From Lewinellaceae bacterium (GTDB lineage: Bacteria; Bacteroidota; Bacteroidia; Chitinophagales; Saprospiraceae), in contig JACJYP010000021.1 of assembly GCA_020636045.1 (NCBI GenBank), positions 1 to 36,692 of the forward strand: a stretch of DNA of 36,692 nt. The letters are read 5' to 3'. The stretch's first letter is position 1, and each line of letters starts with the position of its first letter. The notes under the pieces were generated by a model, which saw only the letters and a program-made list of their open reading frames with translations, was not told the origin of the DNA and did no database searches. A program made the position numbers and the translations under genes. This document shows, piece after piece, positions 16,183 through 24,007 of this stretch.

Positions 16183-16359
16183 CGCGGCATTTATGCCGCC
16201 CCGGTCAAGGGCGTTTACGCCCGTTGTATCGCTTGGAAAATCGGCCGGGCCGGCAGCAAACACAAAAAAAATCGCGGCAGGCGTTTACGTCCGGTGCGTT
16301 ATATAGAAAAAGACGGCCATAAATGGCCTCGACCGGGGCGGCATGAATGCCGCGCTACC
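16178..16359. repeat. REP-pair (BIME-like) block D
   Basis: Fourth block, from GGTAGCGCGGCATTTATGCC to GGCGGCATGAATGCCGCGCT, ending nine bases before the htpG stop codon. Its position between the array and htpG means the array replaces any normal htpG downstream region. Confidence 0.85.
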
Positions 16360-16367
16360 AATTACTA

Positions 16368-18236
16368 TTATAACTTGCCCAGTGTCGCCGTCACAAACCC
16401 CGTGAGCGCTTCGCCGCGCAGCATCCCCTGCTGTAGCAGGGCCAGTTGTACCAGGTATTTTGAAAATCCTGTGCGCTCGACCTCTTCGTCGATCTTCAGC
16501 AATTTTTGCGCAATGAGCGGGTGGTTGGTATTCACCACGACGTTGTAGGAGTCGGGGAAATCGCCGAGCCCGGCCATGCCGTGCATCGATTGCATTTCCT
16601 TCATCCGGCGCATGAATTCGGGCTTGGTGATCAGCACCGGCTGCTCGTCGGGCGACATCGGCGAAAGCGCCACGGAAGCGCCCGGCTGTTCTTTCACCAC
16701 GGCCTCGAATGCGGTTTTTACCGTTTCCTGCTCTTTTTCCGACAACACCGATTCTCGCTTTTCGTCATTCTGCACCAGGTTGTCGATGGTATCGGAGTCG
16801 ATGCGCACGAACAAAATACCGAGTTCGCTGCGATATTCGAGGTGCTGCATCCAGTGGTTGTCGAGCACGGTGTCGAGGCGCAGCACGTCGTAGCCGCGCG
16901 CCTCGGCGGCCTTCAGTTGCGCGTCGTGGCTGTCGGGGTCGTTGGTATAGATCATGACGACCTTGCCGTGCTTGTCCGTCTGCAGCGTTTTTACCTTTTC
17001 CTTGTAGTCGTTCAGCAGGAAAAACTCGTGTTTCATGTTCTCTATCAGGGCAAACTGCATGGCTTTTTCCTCAAACTTTTTGTCGGAGATCACGCCGTAT
17101 TTGACAAACACACCCAGGTCGCGCCACTTCTGCTCGTAGCCCGGCCGGTCGCTTTTGAACAGTTCGTGCAGTTTGTCAGCCACCTTTCTGGTGATGTATT
17201 CGCTGATCTTTTTGACGTTGGCATCGCTTTGCAGGTAGGAGCGCGACACGTTGAGCGGGATGTCGGGCGAATCGATCACCCCGTGCAGGAGCAGCAGCCA
17301 TTCCGGTACGATGTCGCGCACGTCGTCGGTGACGTACACCTGATTGCTGTAGAGGTGGATCTTGTTGCGCGTCACCTCCATCGCGTTGCCGAGTTTCGGG
17401 AAATACAACACGCCGGTCAGGTTAAAGGGATAGTCGATGTTCAGGTGTATCCAGAACATCGGCTCCGGCGCAAGCGGGTACATCTCCCGGTAGAATTTTT
17501 TGTACTCCTCGTCCTTCAGTTCGGTCGGCTGCTTTTTCCAGATCGGCCGTGTTTCGTTGATGATATTCGGCACTTCGCGCGATTCTTCTTTCTTGTCCTC
17601 GCCTTCACCGGTTTCGAAATGCTCCGTTTTTGTGCCGAATTGGATGGGGATGGGCAGGAATTTGCAGTATTTCTCCAGCAGGTCGCCGATGCGGTGCTCT
17701 TCCAGAAAATCTTTGTTTTCCTCGTTGATATAGAGGATGATATCGGTGCCGCGTTCGGCCTTTTTCACCTGTTCGATGCTGAATTCGGGGTTGCCTTCAC
17801 ACACCCAGCGCACGCCTTTGGCGCCTTTTTGCCACGATTTGGTGACCACCTCTACTTTATCGGCCACCATAAACGCCGAATAAAAACCCAGGCCGAAATG
17901 GCCGATGATGGCGCTGTCCTTGTGTTTTTCCAGAAATTCGGCGGCGCTGGAGAAGGCGATCTGGTTGAGGTATTTGAGCACCTCTTCCTCGGTCATGCCG
18001 ATGCCCCGGTCGCGGATGATCAGCCGGTTTTCTTCTTTTTCGATGATCACGTCGATGGTGGTATCGCCGATCTCCCCTTTTACATCGCCCCGGTTGGCCA
18101 GCACCTGTAGTTTGGTGGTGGCATCGACGGCATTGGATACCAGCTCACGCAGAAATATCTCGTGGTCTGAGTAGAGAAATTTCTTGATAATGGGAAAAAT
18201 ATTCTCGGTCTGGACAGAAATGGTACCTGTTTGCAT
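16368..18236 (-). CDS. htpG: Molecular chaperone HtpG (Hsp90 family)
   Basis: ATP-dependent cytoplasmic Hsp90 chaperone. The 622-aa product has the usual N-terminal GHKL ATPase motifs: FLRELVSNAVDA (ATP-binding Asn and catalytic Glu helix, residues 30-42), DRGIGM near 95, and GHFGLGFYSAFMVADKVEVV near 165-175. The middle domain follows (NVSRSYLQSD is the conserved NVSRE-type stretch with the gamma-phosphate-contacting arginine), then a C-terminal dimerisation region. Length is normal for the family. The start MQTGTISVQTENIFPIIKKF matches the typical N-terminus. Two palindromic elements with the TGACA..TGTC style lie about 90-150 bp upstream and may give heat-shock control. The 3' end abuts the REP/RAYT array. 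Confidence 0.97.
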   Translation of the reverse strand: MQTGTISVQTENIFPIIKKFLYSDHEIFLRELVSNAVDATTKLQVLANRGDVKGEIGDTTIDVIIEKEENRLIIRDRGIGMTEEEVLKYLNQIAFSSAAEFLEKHKDSAIIGHFGLGFYSAFMVADKVEVVTKSWQKGAKGVRWVCEGNPEFSIEQVKKAERGTDIILYINEENKDFLEEHRIGDLLEKYCKFLPIPIQFGTKTEHFETGEGEDKKEESREVPNIINETRPIWKKQPTELKDEEYKKFYREMYPLAPEPMFWIHLNIDYPFNLTGVLYFPKLGNAMEVTRNKIHLYSNQVYVTDDVRDIVPEWLLLLHGVIDSPDIPLNVSRSYLQSDANVKKISEYITRKVADKLHELFKSDRPGYEQKWRDLGVFVKYGVISDKKFEEKAMQFALIENMKHEFFLLNDYKEKVKTLQTDKHGKVVMIYTNDPDSHDAQLKAAEARGYDVLRLDTVLDNHWMQHLEYRSELGILFVRIDSDTIDNLVQNDEKRESVLSEKEQETVKTAFEAVVKEQPGASVALSPMSPDEQPVLITKPEFMRRMKEMQSMHGMAGLGDFPDSYNVVVNTNHPLIAQKLLKIDEEVERTGFSKYLVQLALLQQGMLRGEALTGFVTATLGKL

Positions 18237-18327
18237 AGTGGGCAGGAATTGATTTGTTGAGTATTTCTATAGATAAATGTGTTTCGAAGTAAAATCTCCT
18301 GTTCAAAGCCTGTGCCAGCGGGCCGGT

Positions 18328-18386
18328 GTCTGACAAAATGTCCTATTATAGCAAATCAAAGATCAAAATGCTGACAGTCAGACATT
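18328..18386 (-). promoter_or_regulatory. Candidate operators/promoter upstream of htpG
   Basis: Two related motifs lie 92-150 bp upstream of the htpG start: GTCTGACAAAATGTC at 18328-18342, and AATGCTGACAGTCAGACATT at 18367-18386 with a perfect CTGAC-A-GTCAG core. Between them, read toward htpG, is GCTATAATAGGAC, a possible -10-like box. The repetition of TGAC/GTCA around a chaperone promoter suggests regulatory binding sites; the regulator is unknown. Confidence 0.5.
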
Positions 18387-18755
18387 TGTAAGGTGGTTTC
18401 TACCCATTTCAGGGAATTATGCTGAAAAAAATTATAATCTGCAGGGTACGCCGATACCAGGAATTGGCACAGAACTTGTCTTTTATTGAATGCGCTGATG
18501 GCGCAAGGGATTACCGGGATAAAACGCCCGCACGATCCTCAGAACATTTGAAAAGCACGGAAATTCCCGATAAAGAATTTAAGGCCGAATGCGGTCTTAA
18601 ACCCGTGGGCGAGGGACCAGTCCGTTTGGGGGGTAGGGCTGGTCTCCTCACCACAATTCCGTAAAGATGGGATATTCACGCGAAAGTTAATCTTGTCAAC
18701 ATATCTCTTTTTGGTGATGGAGGCAGGAGGTTCGTCAGAACCTTCTGCCTTTTTT
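18387..18755 (+). other. Gene-free region ending in a plus-strand terminator
   Basis: No protein-like ORF is convincing. A clear hairpin at 18722-18749 (GGCAGGAGGTTC paired with GAACCTTCTGCC, loop GTCA, one mismatch) is followed by six T at 18750-18755. It only makes sense for a plus-strand transcript, yet there is no plus-strand gene upstream. An unannotated small RNA between about 18420 and 18755 is possible; I could not match it to tmRNA, RNase P or SRP RNA signatures. Confidence 0.45.
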
Positions 18756-18786
18756 CTTTTGGGGCCTCCCGCGCGTATCCAAACGC

Positions 18787-19158
18787 TCATTTTTTGAACA
18801 CGAAATACCCCATCGTGGCCGCGAGAAAGAGGTGCAATCCCACCGGAAACCAGCCCAGGGCATTCATGGTGCCGTCCAGCGTGGCCATCAGCACGATCGG
18901 CAGATCGACAATATTGTAGATCGTGCCCGACAGGATGATGTTGTACTGCGATTTTTCTGTGACCGGGATGTTGCGGTTGATGTAGAAGGCGATGGCACTG
19001 GCAAAGAGGGCGGACCCCAGTATCCTCGCCATCAATATGCCGCTGTCTTCGAAAGTGACACCGAACGGCGCCATAAACGTGGCGGGGATGATCAGGAGTC
19101 CCAGGCCGAAGATCGAATAAGCGATCGCCCAGATGACGGAGAGCGTAGAAAGTTTCAT
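18787..19158 (-). CDS. Small four-helix membrane protein, 123 aa, unknown
   Basis: The sequence has about four hydrophobic segments: IWAIAYSIFGLGLLIIPATF at 9-28, ILGSALFASAIAFYI at 46-60, IVDLPIVLMATL at 82-93 and LHLFLAATMGYFVF at 108-121. It ends in KK. No catalytic or transport motif is recognised. It resembles short inner-membrane proteins with a DUF4345-like pattern, but I would not name the family from this alone. A plus-strand terminator lies just beyond its 3' end, and a MITE-like inverted repeat starts 12 bp upstream of its start codon, so its promoter must lie in or beyond the repeat. Confidence 0.8.
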   Translation of the reverse strand: MKLSTLSVIWAIAYSIFGLGLLIIPATFMAPFGVTFEDSGILMARILGSALFASAIAFYINRNIPVTEKSQYNIILSGTIYNIVDLPIVLMATLDGTMNALGWFPVGLHLFLAATMGYFVFKK

Positions 19159-19170
19159 ATGGCTGACATT

Positions 19171-19335
19171 AAGAACGTGTACGGGATTTTTTTGCCGGGC
19201 CCGAAAAGTGTCTTTTTAGCCTGTTTTTCACCTTTTTTCACTTACATAGTCGCCGCTATGCGCCTGAAAAAACGCGCAAAACAGGCTGAAAATCCATCAT
19301 TTCTGTCTCCTGCAAAAAATCCCGAACACGTTCTA
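19171..19335. mobile_element. MITE-like inverted repeat, full copy
   Basis: Left end AAGAACGTGTACGGGATTTT mirrors right end AAAATCCCGAACACGTTCT. Further in, AGCCTGTTTT at 19218 mirrors AAAACAGGCT at 19277, giving a nested 165-bp palindrome-like element. It has no coding capacity. The left arm is repeated in inverse orientation at 1-72. It separates the small membrane protein from the phosphatase gene; the remaining 160 bp up to the phosphatase stop hold nothing I can identify. Confidence 0.8.
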
Positions 19336-19495
19336 AGTAAAAAGTTTTATCGCCTGCGATTTGGGATATCTCCTCGTTCTTTCCTGTCAATAATCAATTA
19401 CCCTACAGAGGCTGCGCCTCTTTCAGAGTGAAAGATATCGTTATTCTGCTAAAAATATATGTTGCCAAAGGCAGGTGTTGCAGTAAGCGTTTTGC

Positions 19496-20605
19496 CTAAT
19501 TCGACTTTTCCGGCACCGGAAACCCGTACAGATCCCGCATCTTGGTATAGATCGCCGTGTTGTCGTACACCCCGCCGAATTGTTCCGCGCCGGGACCGTA
19601 CGCAAATACCGGCACCATCGTGGCCGTATGTCCTTTCGACATGAAAGTGATGTCGAGGCTGTCCGGTGACCGGCTCTGTTCGAGTGCCATGCCGCCCGTT
19701 TCGTGGTCGGCGGTAATGATGACGAGTGTCTCTCCGTCCGCTTCAGCAAAGCGGATCGCCTCGCCGATAGCAGCGTCAAAGTCCAGCACCTCTTTTACGG
19801 CCCTCGGGACATCGTTGGCGTGGCAGGCCCAGTCGACCTGCGAACCTTCGATCATCAGAAAGAAGCCTTTTTCACTGCGCTTTTTCAAAAAGCCGGTGGC
19901 CAGACGCGCGGCCAGAGGCAGGTAATCGCGGCCTTCATCAATCTGCCCGGGCTCTTCTTCGGCAGAAAACCAGGCAAACGGTTTGTTCGCATCGGGCGTG
20001 AGCGCATTCAGCGGCGACTGATTGTAATCGTACACCGCGTAGCCTTTGTCTTTCAGTTCCTGCACAAGATCGCGCTGGTCGATGCTGCGCGCATTGAAAT
20101 ACTTCATACCGCCGCCGATAAACAGATCGATATCGGTTTTAAGAAAATCGGCCGCGATGGCCTGCGCATCGGCGCGGTCGGGCACATGGGCGATAAAAGA
20201 GGCCGGCGTGGCATGTGTGATGCTGGACGTAGCCACCAGTCCTGTGGCGAGGCCTTGTTGCTCGGCCTGCTCGAGAATGGAAAGGCAGGGTTTTTTATGC
20301 TTGTCGACACCAATGGCGCCGTTGTAGGTCTTGCAGCCGCAGGCAAACGCCGTAGCGCCCGCTCCCGAGTCGGTGATCAGGTGTTTGGCGGAGTGCGTGA
20401 GGATCAGGCCCGTGACGGTGCACTGTTCGAGTTCGAGTTGCTTCCCGTGGGCATACATGCCTGCAGAAATTTGCGTGAGGCCCGTGCCGTCGCCGATCAG
20501 CAGAATAATGTTTTTGGGTTTTTTACCCGTAACCTGAACCGGAGGCTCAGCGGAATACTGGAATGACAGCAGCAGCAGCGCGGGGATTACCAATAGTTGT
20601 TTCAC
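19496..20605 (-). CDS. Alkaline phosphatase, PhoA family
   Basis: Periplasmic or secreted phosphomonoesterase with two zinc ions and magnesium. The 369-aa protein has a signal peptide (MKQLLVIPALLLLSFQYSA) and the full motif set: D39 in LIGDGTG, nucleophile S80 in TDSGAGATAF, THATPASF at 130-137, E253/D258/H262 in EGSQVDWACH, D300-H301 in TADHETGG, and H326 in SKGHTA. It is shorter than E. coli PhoA, lacking some insertions, which is common in Bacteroidota. It lies 128 bp downstream of dprA on the same strand; whether the two are co-transcribed is unclear. A second unrelated phosphatase (PafA type) is encoded at 27584. Confidence 0.95.
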   Translation of the reverse strand: MKQLLVIPALLLLSFQYSAEPPVQVTGKKPKNIILLIGDGTGLTQISAGMYAHGKQLELEQCTVTGLILTHSAKHLITDSGAGATAFACGCKTYNGAIGVDKHKKPCLSILEQAEQQGLATGLVATSSITHATPASFIAHVPDRADAQAIAADFLKTDIDLFIGGGMKYFNARSIDQRDLVQELKDKGYAVYDYNQSPLNALTPDANKPFAWFSAEEEPGQIDEGRDYLPLAARLATGFLKKRSEKGFFLMIEGSQVDWACHANDVPRAVKEVLDFDAAIGEAIRFAEADGETLVIITADHETGGMALEQSRSPDSLDITFMSKGHTATMVPVFAYGPGAEQFGGVYDNTAIYTKMRDLYGFPVPEKSN

Positions 20606-20733
20606 AGATATCGTTGCCTTGTCTTTTTGTGATGAATGGCAGGGCGCTTTTTTTGCGTCCGGAATGTTTCATGCTGGGATATATGGAGGGAGTTGCTTCG
20701 TCGATTTTCGTTTATGAACAAGGTTTGGAGGGG

Positions 20734-21840
20734 TTATGCGGAGACCATGTAGCGTTTGCCGGGCAGGGTTCGGATCACGCCCTTGAATTCCAGTTCGAGG
20801 ATCAAAGACGCCAGTTCTCCCGGTGAAAGCCGGCTTGCCAGGGTCAGTTGGTCGATGGGTATTTCCGGTTGCGCGCGGATGATGGCGATCAACTGCGATT
20901 CGGCCGGCGAAAGGTCGGGGAATAACTGCGGCTGGATACCTGTCTGCCGTCCGGTCTCTTCCCAACGCATGACCGTTGCGATGTCGGATGCCGATTCCAC
21001 GAGTCTGGCGCGGTTATTCTTGACGAGCAGGTTGCAGCCGGTGCTTTTTGCGTCGCGTACGCGGCCCGGCACGGCGAAAGTCTCGCGTCCGTACTGGTCG
21101 GCGAGCCCCGCCGAGATCATCGAGCCGCCGGTGGCGGCCGTTTCCACGACCAGCAGGGCGTCGCAAAGCCCGGCAATGATGCGGTTGCGCATGGGAAAAT
21201 GCTCGCGATCGGGTTGGGTATCGTGCGGGTACTCGGTGAGCAGACCGCCCTGTTCGATCATTTTTAATGCGATACTGCGGTGCTGACTGGGGTAGATGTT
21301 GGCGAGCCCGTGCCCGAGCACACCGATATTGGGCATGCCGAGTGCCGTGGCTTTCCGGTGAGCGGTAATATCGATGCCGAAGGCGAGTCCGCTGACGACC
21401 AGGGCTCCGAACGCCTGCAAGCCCTCTACGATCTCCTCACAGATGGCCTTGCCATACTCGCTCGGCTGCCGTGTGCCCACCACCGCAATGATGCGCTGGG
21501 CGGAAAGCAGGCCGGTGTCCGACCCCTTGAAATAGAGCAGCGGCGGGCAATCGTAACACTGCCGCAGGCGCGCAGGGTAGCGCTCGTCGGTATAAAAAAT
21601 GGCGTCGATCCCGTGCTGTTCGAGAAAAGCGATCTCGCGTTCCGCAGCGCGCAACACCTCGGCCGAGCGAATGGAGTCGGCCGTGACAGGGCCGATGCCG
21701 GGTATCTTCAACAATTCCTTGCGGGACGCCAGTAAAACGGCTTCTGCGCTGCCGCAATAGCTCACGAGCGTTTTGGCAGTTATGGCTCCTACTTGCGGAA
21801 CAAGGGTAAGAGCGATCTGATATTGGAGTTTGTCCGGCAT
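20734..21840 (-). CDS. dprA: DNA-processing protein DprA
   Basis: DprA binds incoming single-stranded DNA and loads RecA during natural transformation. The 368-aa protein has an N-terminal helix-hairpin-helix (LLKIPGIGPVTADSI, 43-57), the Rossmann-like core with VGTRQPSEYG, VVSGLAFGIDITAH and the GxxxxYP turn (GLANIYPSQH), PMRNRIIAGL, and ETAATGGSMISA. The C-terminal ~65 residues form the winged-helix DprA domain (SPAESQLIAIIRAQPEIPIDQL). Length and order are normal. Presence of DprA is consistent with competence but does not prove it. The nearby duplications and repeats are compatible with active recombination. Confidence 0.96.
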   Translation of the reverse strand: MPDKLQYQIALTLVPQVGAITAKTLVSYCGSAEAVLLASRKELLKIPGIGPVTADSIRSAEVLRAAEREIAFLEQHGIDAIFYTDERYPARLRQCYDCPPLLYFKGSDTGLLSAQRIIAVVGTRQPSEYGKAICEEIVEGLQAFGALVVSGLAFGIDITAHRKATALGMPNIGVLGHGLANIYPSQHRSIALKMIEQGGLLTEYPHDTQPDREHFPMRNRIIAGLCDALLVVETAATGGSMISAGLADQYGRETFAVPGRVRDAKSTGCNLLVKNNRARLVESASDIATVMRWEETGRQTGIQPQLFPDLSPAESQLIAIIRAQPEIPIDQLTLASRLSPGELASLILELEFKGVIRTLPGKRYMVSA

Positions 21841-22047
21841 GAAAGCAAACAGCAGGTTTTTTGAAATATGCCGCCCCGGCAGACGGTTATCCGTCTATAA
21901 AATCCCCGGAACCATTTCTTCGCTTTAATTTTGACCGGTAAATGTAGCGTAAAACCCTGAAATCCGGTCCACGGAAACCGTCTTTCGGGCTCAGTAAGCC
22001 CGGGAGCGCCGGGAACCGGGTTTCTTCAATGTCGCAGATACAGTCGT

Positions 22048-22647
22048 ATGAAACTTCCCAAAGTCGAATCGCTCATTATTATCGTGTTTTTTGCCTGCGT
22101 AGCCTTGTGGGCCATCTCAAAATGTTCCTCAGAGCGCTCCGAACTGCTGCGCAATACCCGCGAAGCCATTGAGGAAGAGGAGGAGGACGAGGAACGCCCC
22201 GAACGCCGCGATACGGTCGCTGTCCCGCCGCCCGTCAACGTGCAGAACCCCGCTGCCCAAATGCAGCAACAGACCGCTCCGCCGCTGCCGGCAGGGGGTG
22301 CAGCCACCCAAGCGCCCGGCATGCGCCCCGAACGGCCTGCCTTGTCAACCGAACCGGCAGCACCCACCACGGCCGCTGCCAAAACCTCGACCCTGTACGT
22401 TACCATCAACGGCCTGAATGTGCGTAGCGAACCCGGCCTCAAAGGCGCCCTGGTCACCAAACTCGACCTGTACGAGCCCGTGACGTTTCTGGGACAAAAG
22501 ACGGAATGGACGCAGGAGATCAGCCTGGGCTATGAAAAGGTAACCGACCACTGGGTCAAAGTCCGCACCCGAAGCGGAAAAGAAGGCTGGGTGTTCGGCG
22601 CCGGTGTGCACTACTACAAAATGAAAAGAAAGGGGGTGATGGAGTAG
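22048..22647 (+). CDS. Membrane-anchored SH3b-domain protein
   Basis: The 199-aa protein has an N-terminal membrane anchor (LIIIVFFACVALWAI, 9-23), a charged segment rich in Glu and Asp (EAIEEEEEDEERPE), a Pro/Ala/Gln-rich linker to about residue 115, and a bacterial SH3 domain (TINGLNVRSEPGLKGALVTK, then YEPVTFL and WVKVRTRSGKEGWVFG). SH3b domains usually bind cell-wall or protein ligands; an envelope role is inferred. No enzymatic domain is attached. It lies downstream of dprA in the divergent direction with about 207 bp between, holding a small AGACGG/CCGTCT hairpin near 21881. Confidence 0.88.
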   Translation: MKLPKVESLIIIVFFACVALWAISKCSSERSELLRNTREAIEEEEEDEERPERRDTVAVPPPVNVQNPAAQMQQQTAPPLPAGGAATQAPGMRPERPALSTEPAAPTTAAAKTSTLYVTINGLNVRSEPGLKGALVTKLDLYEPVTFLGQKTEWTQEISLGYEKVTDHWVKVRTRSGKEGWVFGAGVHYYKMKRKGVME

Positions 22648-22652
22648 GCGGC

Positions 22653-22722
22653 CTCTTACGGCTTACGGCTTACGGTGGACGGTAGACGGCTTACGGTTTA
22701 CGGTTTGCGGTAGACGGTTTGC
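22653..22722. repeat. Short imperfect tandem repeats of 7-8 bp
   Basis: Repeated units such as CTTACGG, TTTACGG, TAGACGG and TTTGCGG run over about 70 bp right after the SH3b gene. A simple-sequence tract likely to vary in length; no coding role. Confidence 0.8.
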
Positions 22723-22768
22723 GGGGTTGGGAAGGAGAAATCAGGTTTTGATATTTCAATAGAATTAA

Positions 22769-23180
22769 ATGACCATTCGCTTAAAACATTACATTCCTGC
22801 GGCAGCATGGCTGCTTGTTATTACCGGACTCTCGGTGACGCCCGGCATGCAGTTGCCCAAATTCGATCTGTTCTCCACGGACAAACTCGGTCATTTTGGC
22901 GGGTTACGGCTTGCTGACTGCGCTGTTGCTGTGGGGCTATTATCGCTCGAACGGCTTTCAGGCCGGCTGGCGCACAGGGCTGCTGATCTTCGCATTTGCT
23001 TCCGGCTACAGCTGTCTGATGGAGTTCGTGCAGGGCGCTTTTATTCCCGGAAGGTTCAAGAGGTCGATGACATGATCGCCAATGCTGCCGGCGCCGCGCT
23101 GGTGGGTTCTGGCCGGCACCACGCCTGTTTCGCTGAATCGAAAAGGAAGCAAAATTAGTGCCTGTGTAGTAAAACGATGA
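22769..23180 (+). pseudogene. VanZ-like membrane protein gene with three frameshifts
   Basis: The start is normal (MTIRLKHYIPAAAWLLVI, then LSVTPG.QLPKFDLFSTDKLGHFGG, the VanZ-type DKxxHF motif). Near 22904 the frame moves and the family sequence continues in another frame as YGLLTALLLWGYYRSN..GWRTGLLIFAF...SCLMEFVQGAF.PGR; near 23060 it returns (EVDDMIANAAGAAL); near 23101 it moves again (WVLAGTTPVSLN), ending at TGA 23178-23180. The first two shifts compensate, so an ORF remains open, but its central ~50 residues are nonsense and the helices are lost. Either a decaying gene or local sequence errors; the large neighbouring ORFs are intact. Confidence 0.82.
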
Positions 23181-23218
23181 TTTTTGTGTCGTGCCCGATA
23201 ATGGCTACCCGATGAAAG

Positions 23219-23407
23219 CAGGATCGATTGGTTTTCATGATCAGAAGTAAACAGTTGGCAGAAGCAGTGAGCAGTCATAGCGGAATTTGGGCCAAACAGG
23301 AAATGGAAACTTTTTTTGCGCCTTAATTCGTACCAATATTGACACTGCCACTGCCTACTGCTACTGCCAACTGTTTACTTCTGATCATGAAAACCAATCG
23401 ACCCTGC
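23219..23407. mobile_element. MITE-like element with long terminal inverted repeats
   Basis: The left end GCAGGATCGATTGGTTTTCA and the inverse of the right end GCAGGGTCGATTGGTTTTCA differ by one base, and the match continues through TGATCAGAAGTAAACAGTTG and GCAG, about 50 bp in all. The total is 189 bp with no coding capacity. A diverged relative lies at 2225-2415. It is between the VanZ-like pseudogene and the gamma-carbonic anhydrase gene. Confidence 0.9.
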
Positions 23408-23491
23408 GGTAAAAGGCAATTGCCGGAACAGGCGCTTTCGTAAATATTAAATCACTGGCGGTCGCCCGACCGCCCTCAACACATCCAGATC

Positions 23492-24004
23492 ATGGCCCTT
23501 ATCGTTCCATGCCGCGACTTCGAACCGCAATTCGGTCAAAACTGCTTCCTGGCAGAAAATGCCACCATTATCGGCGATGTGATCATGGGAGATGACTGCT
23601 CGGTGTGGTTCCAGGCGGTGGTGCGCGGCGATGTCAATTTTATCCGCATCGGCAACAAGGTAAATATCCAGGACGGGGCCATTCTGCACGGCACTTACCA
23701 GAAATGCGGCACCACGATCGGCGACCACGTCAGCATCGGCCACCGGGCGCTCGTGCACGGCTGCACCCTTCACGACCATGTGCTGGTCGGTATGGGTGCG
23801 ATCATCATGGACGAAGCGGTCGTAGAGGAAAACTGCCTCATCGCCGCCGGTGCGGTGGTGCTGGAAAAGACCGTCTGCCAGTCCGGCGGCGTGTACGCAG
23901 GCGTGCCGGCGCGGCGCGTGAAAGAGATCACGCCCGAACTCTTCAAAGGGCAGATCGAGCGTATTGCCAACAACTATGTCTTTTATTCGGGCTGGTTCAA
24001 ATAA
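23492..24004 (+). CDS. Gamma-carbonic anhydrase family protein (left-handed beta helix)
   Basis: The 170-aa protein is built of hexapeptide repeats, as in the YrdA/PaaY/CaiE group. It has the family landmarks: W39-F-Q-A-V-V-R45-G-D47 and three zinc-ligand histidines H66 (ILHGT), H84 (SIGHRA) and H89 (LVHG), followed by VGMGA.IMD and AAGAVV, with a C-terminal helix (ERIANNYVFYSGWFK). Many members have no shown carbonic anhydrase activity, so reversible CO2 hydration is possible but unproven. It is cytoplasmic (no signal peptide). It is convergent with the HIT-fusion gene with only 3 bp between stop codons. Confidence 0.93.
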   Translation: MALIVPCRDFEPQFGQNCFLAENATIIGDVIMGDDCSVWFQAVVRGDVNFIRIGNKVNIQDGAILHGTYQKCGTTIGDHVSIGHRALVHGCTLHDHVLVGMGAIIMDEAVVEENCLIAAGAVVLEKTVCQSGGVYAGVPARRVKEITPELFKGQIERIANNYVFYSGWFK

Positions 24005-24007
24005 GCC

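Noticed and set aside
14482..16359. CRISPR-like array from regularly repeated blocks
   Set aside because: The repeats are ~180 bp inverted REP pairs alternating with transposase pieces, not short direct repeats with unique spacers, and no cas gene is present.
16506..18110. Plus-strand ORF of 534 aa
   Set aside because: Antisense shadow of htpG.
18419..18664. Plus-strand ORF of 81 aa between htpG and the small membrane protein
   Set aside because: No protein-like pattern or ribosome binding site; a non-coding RNA would explain the downstream terminator better.
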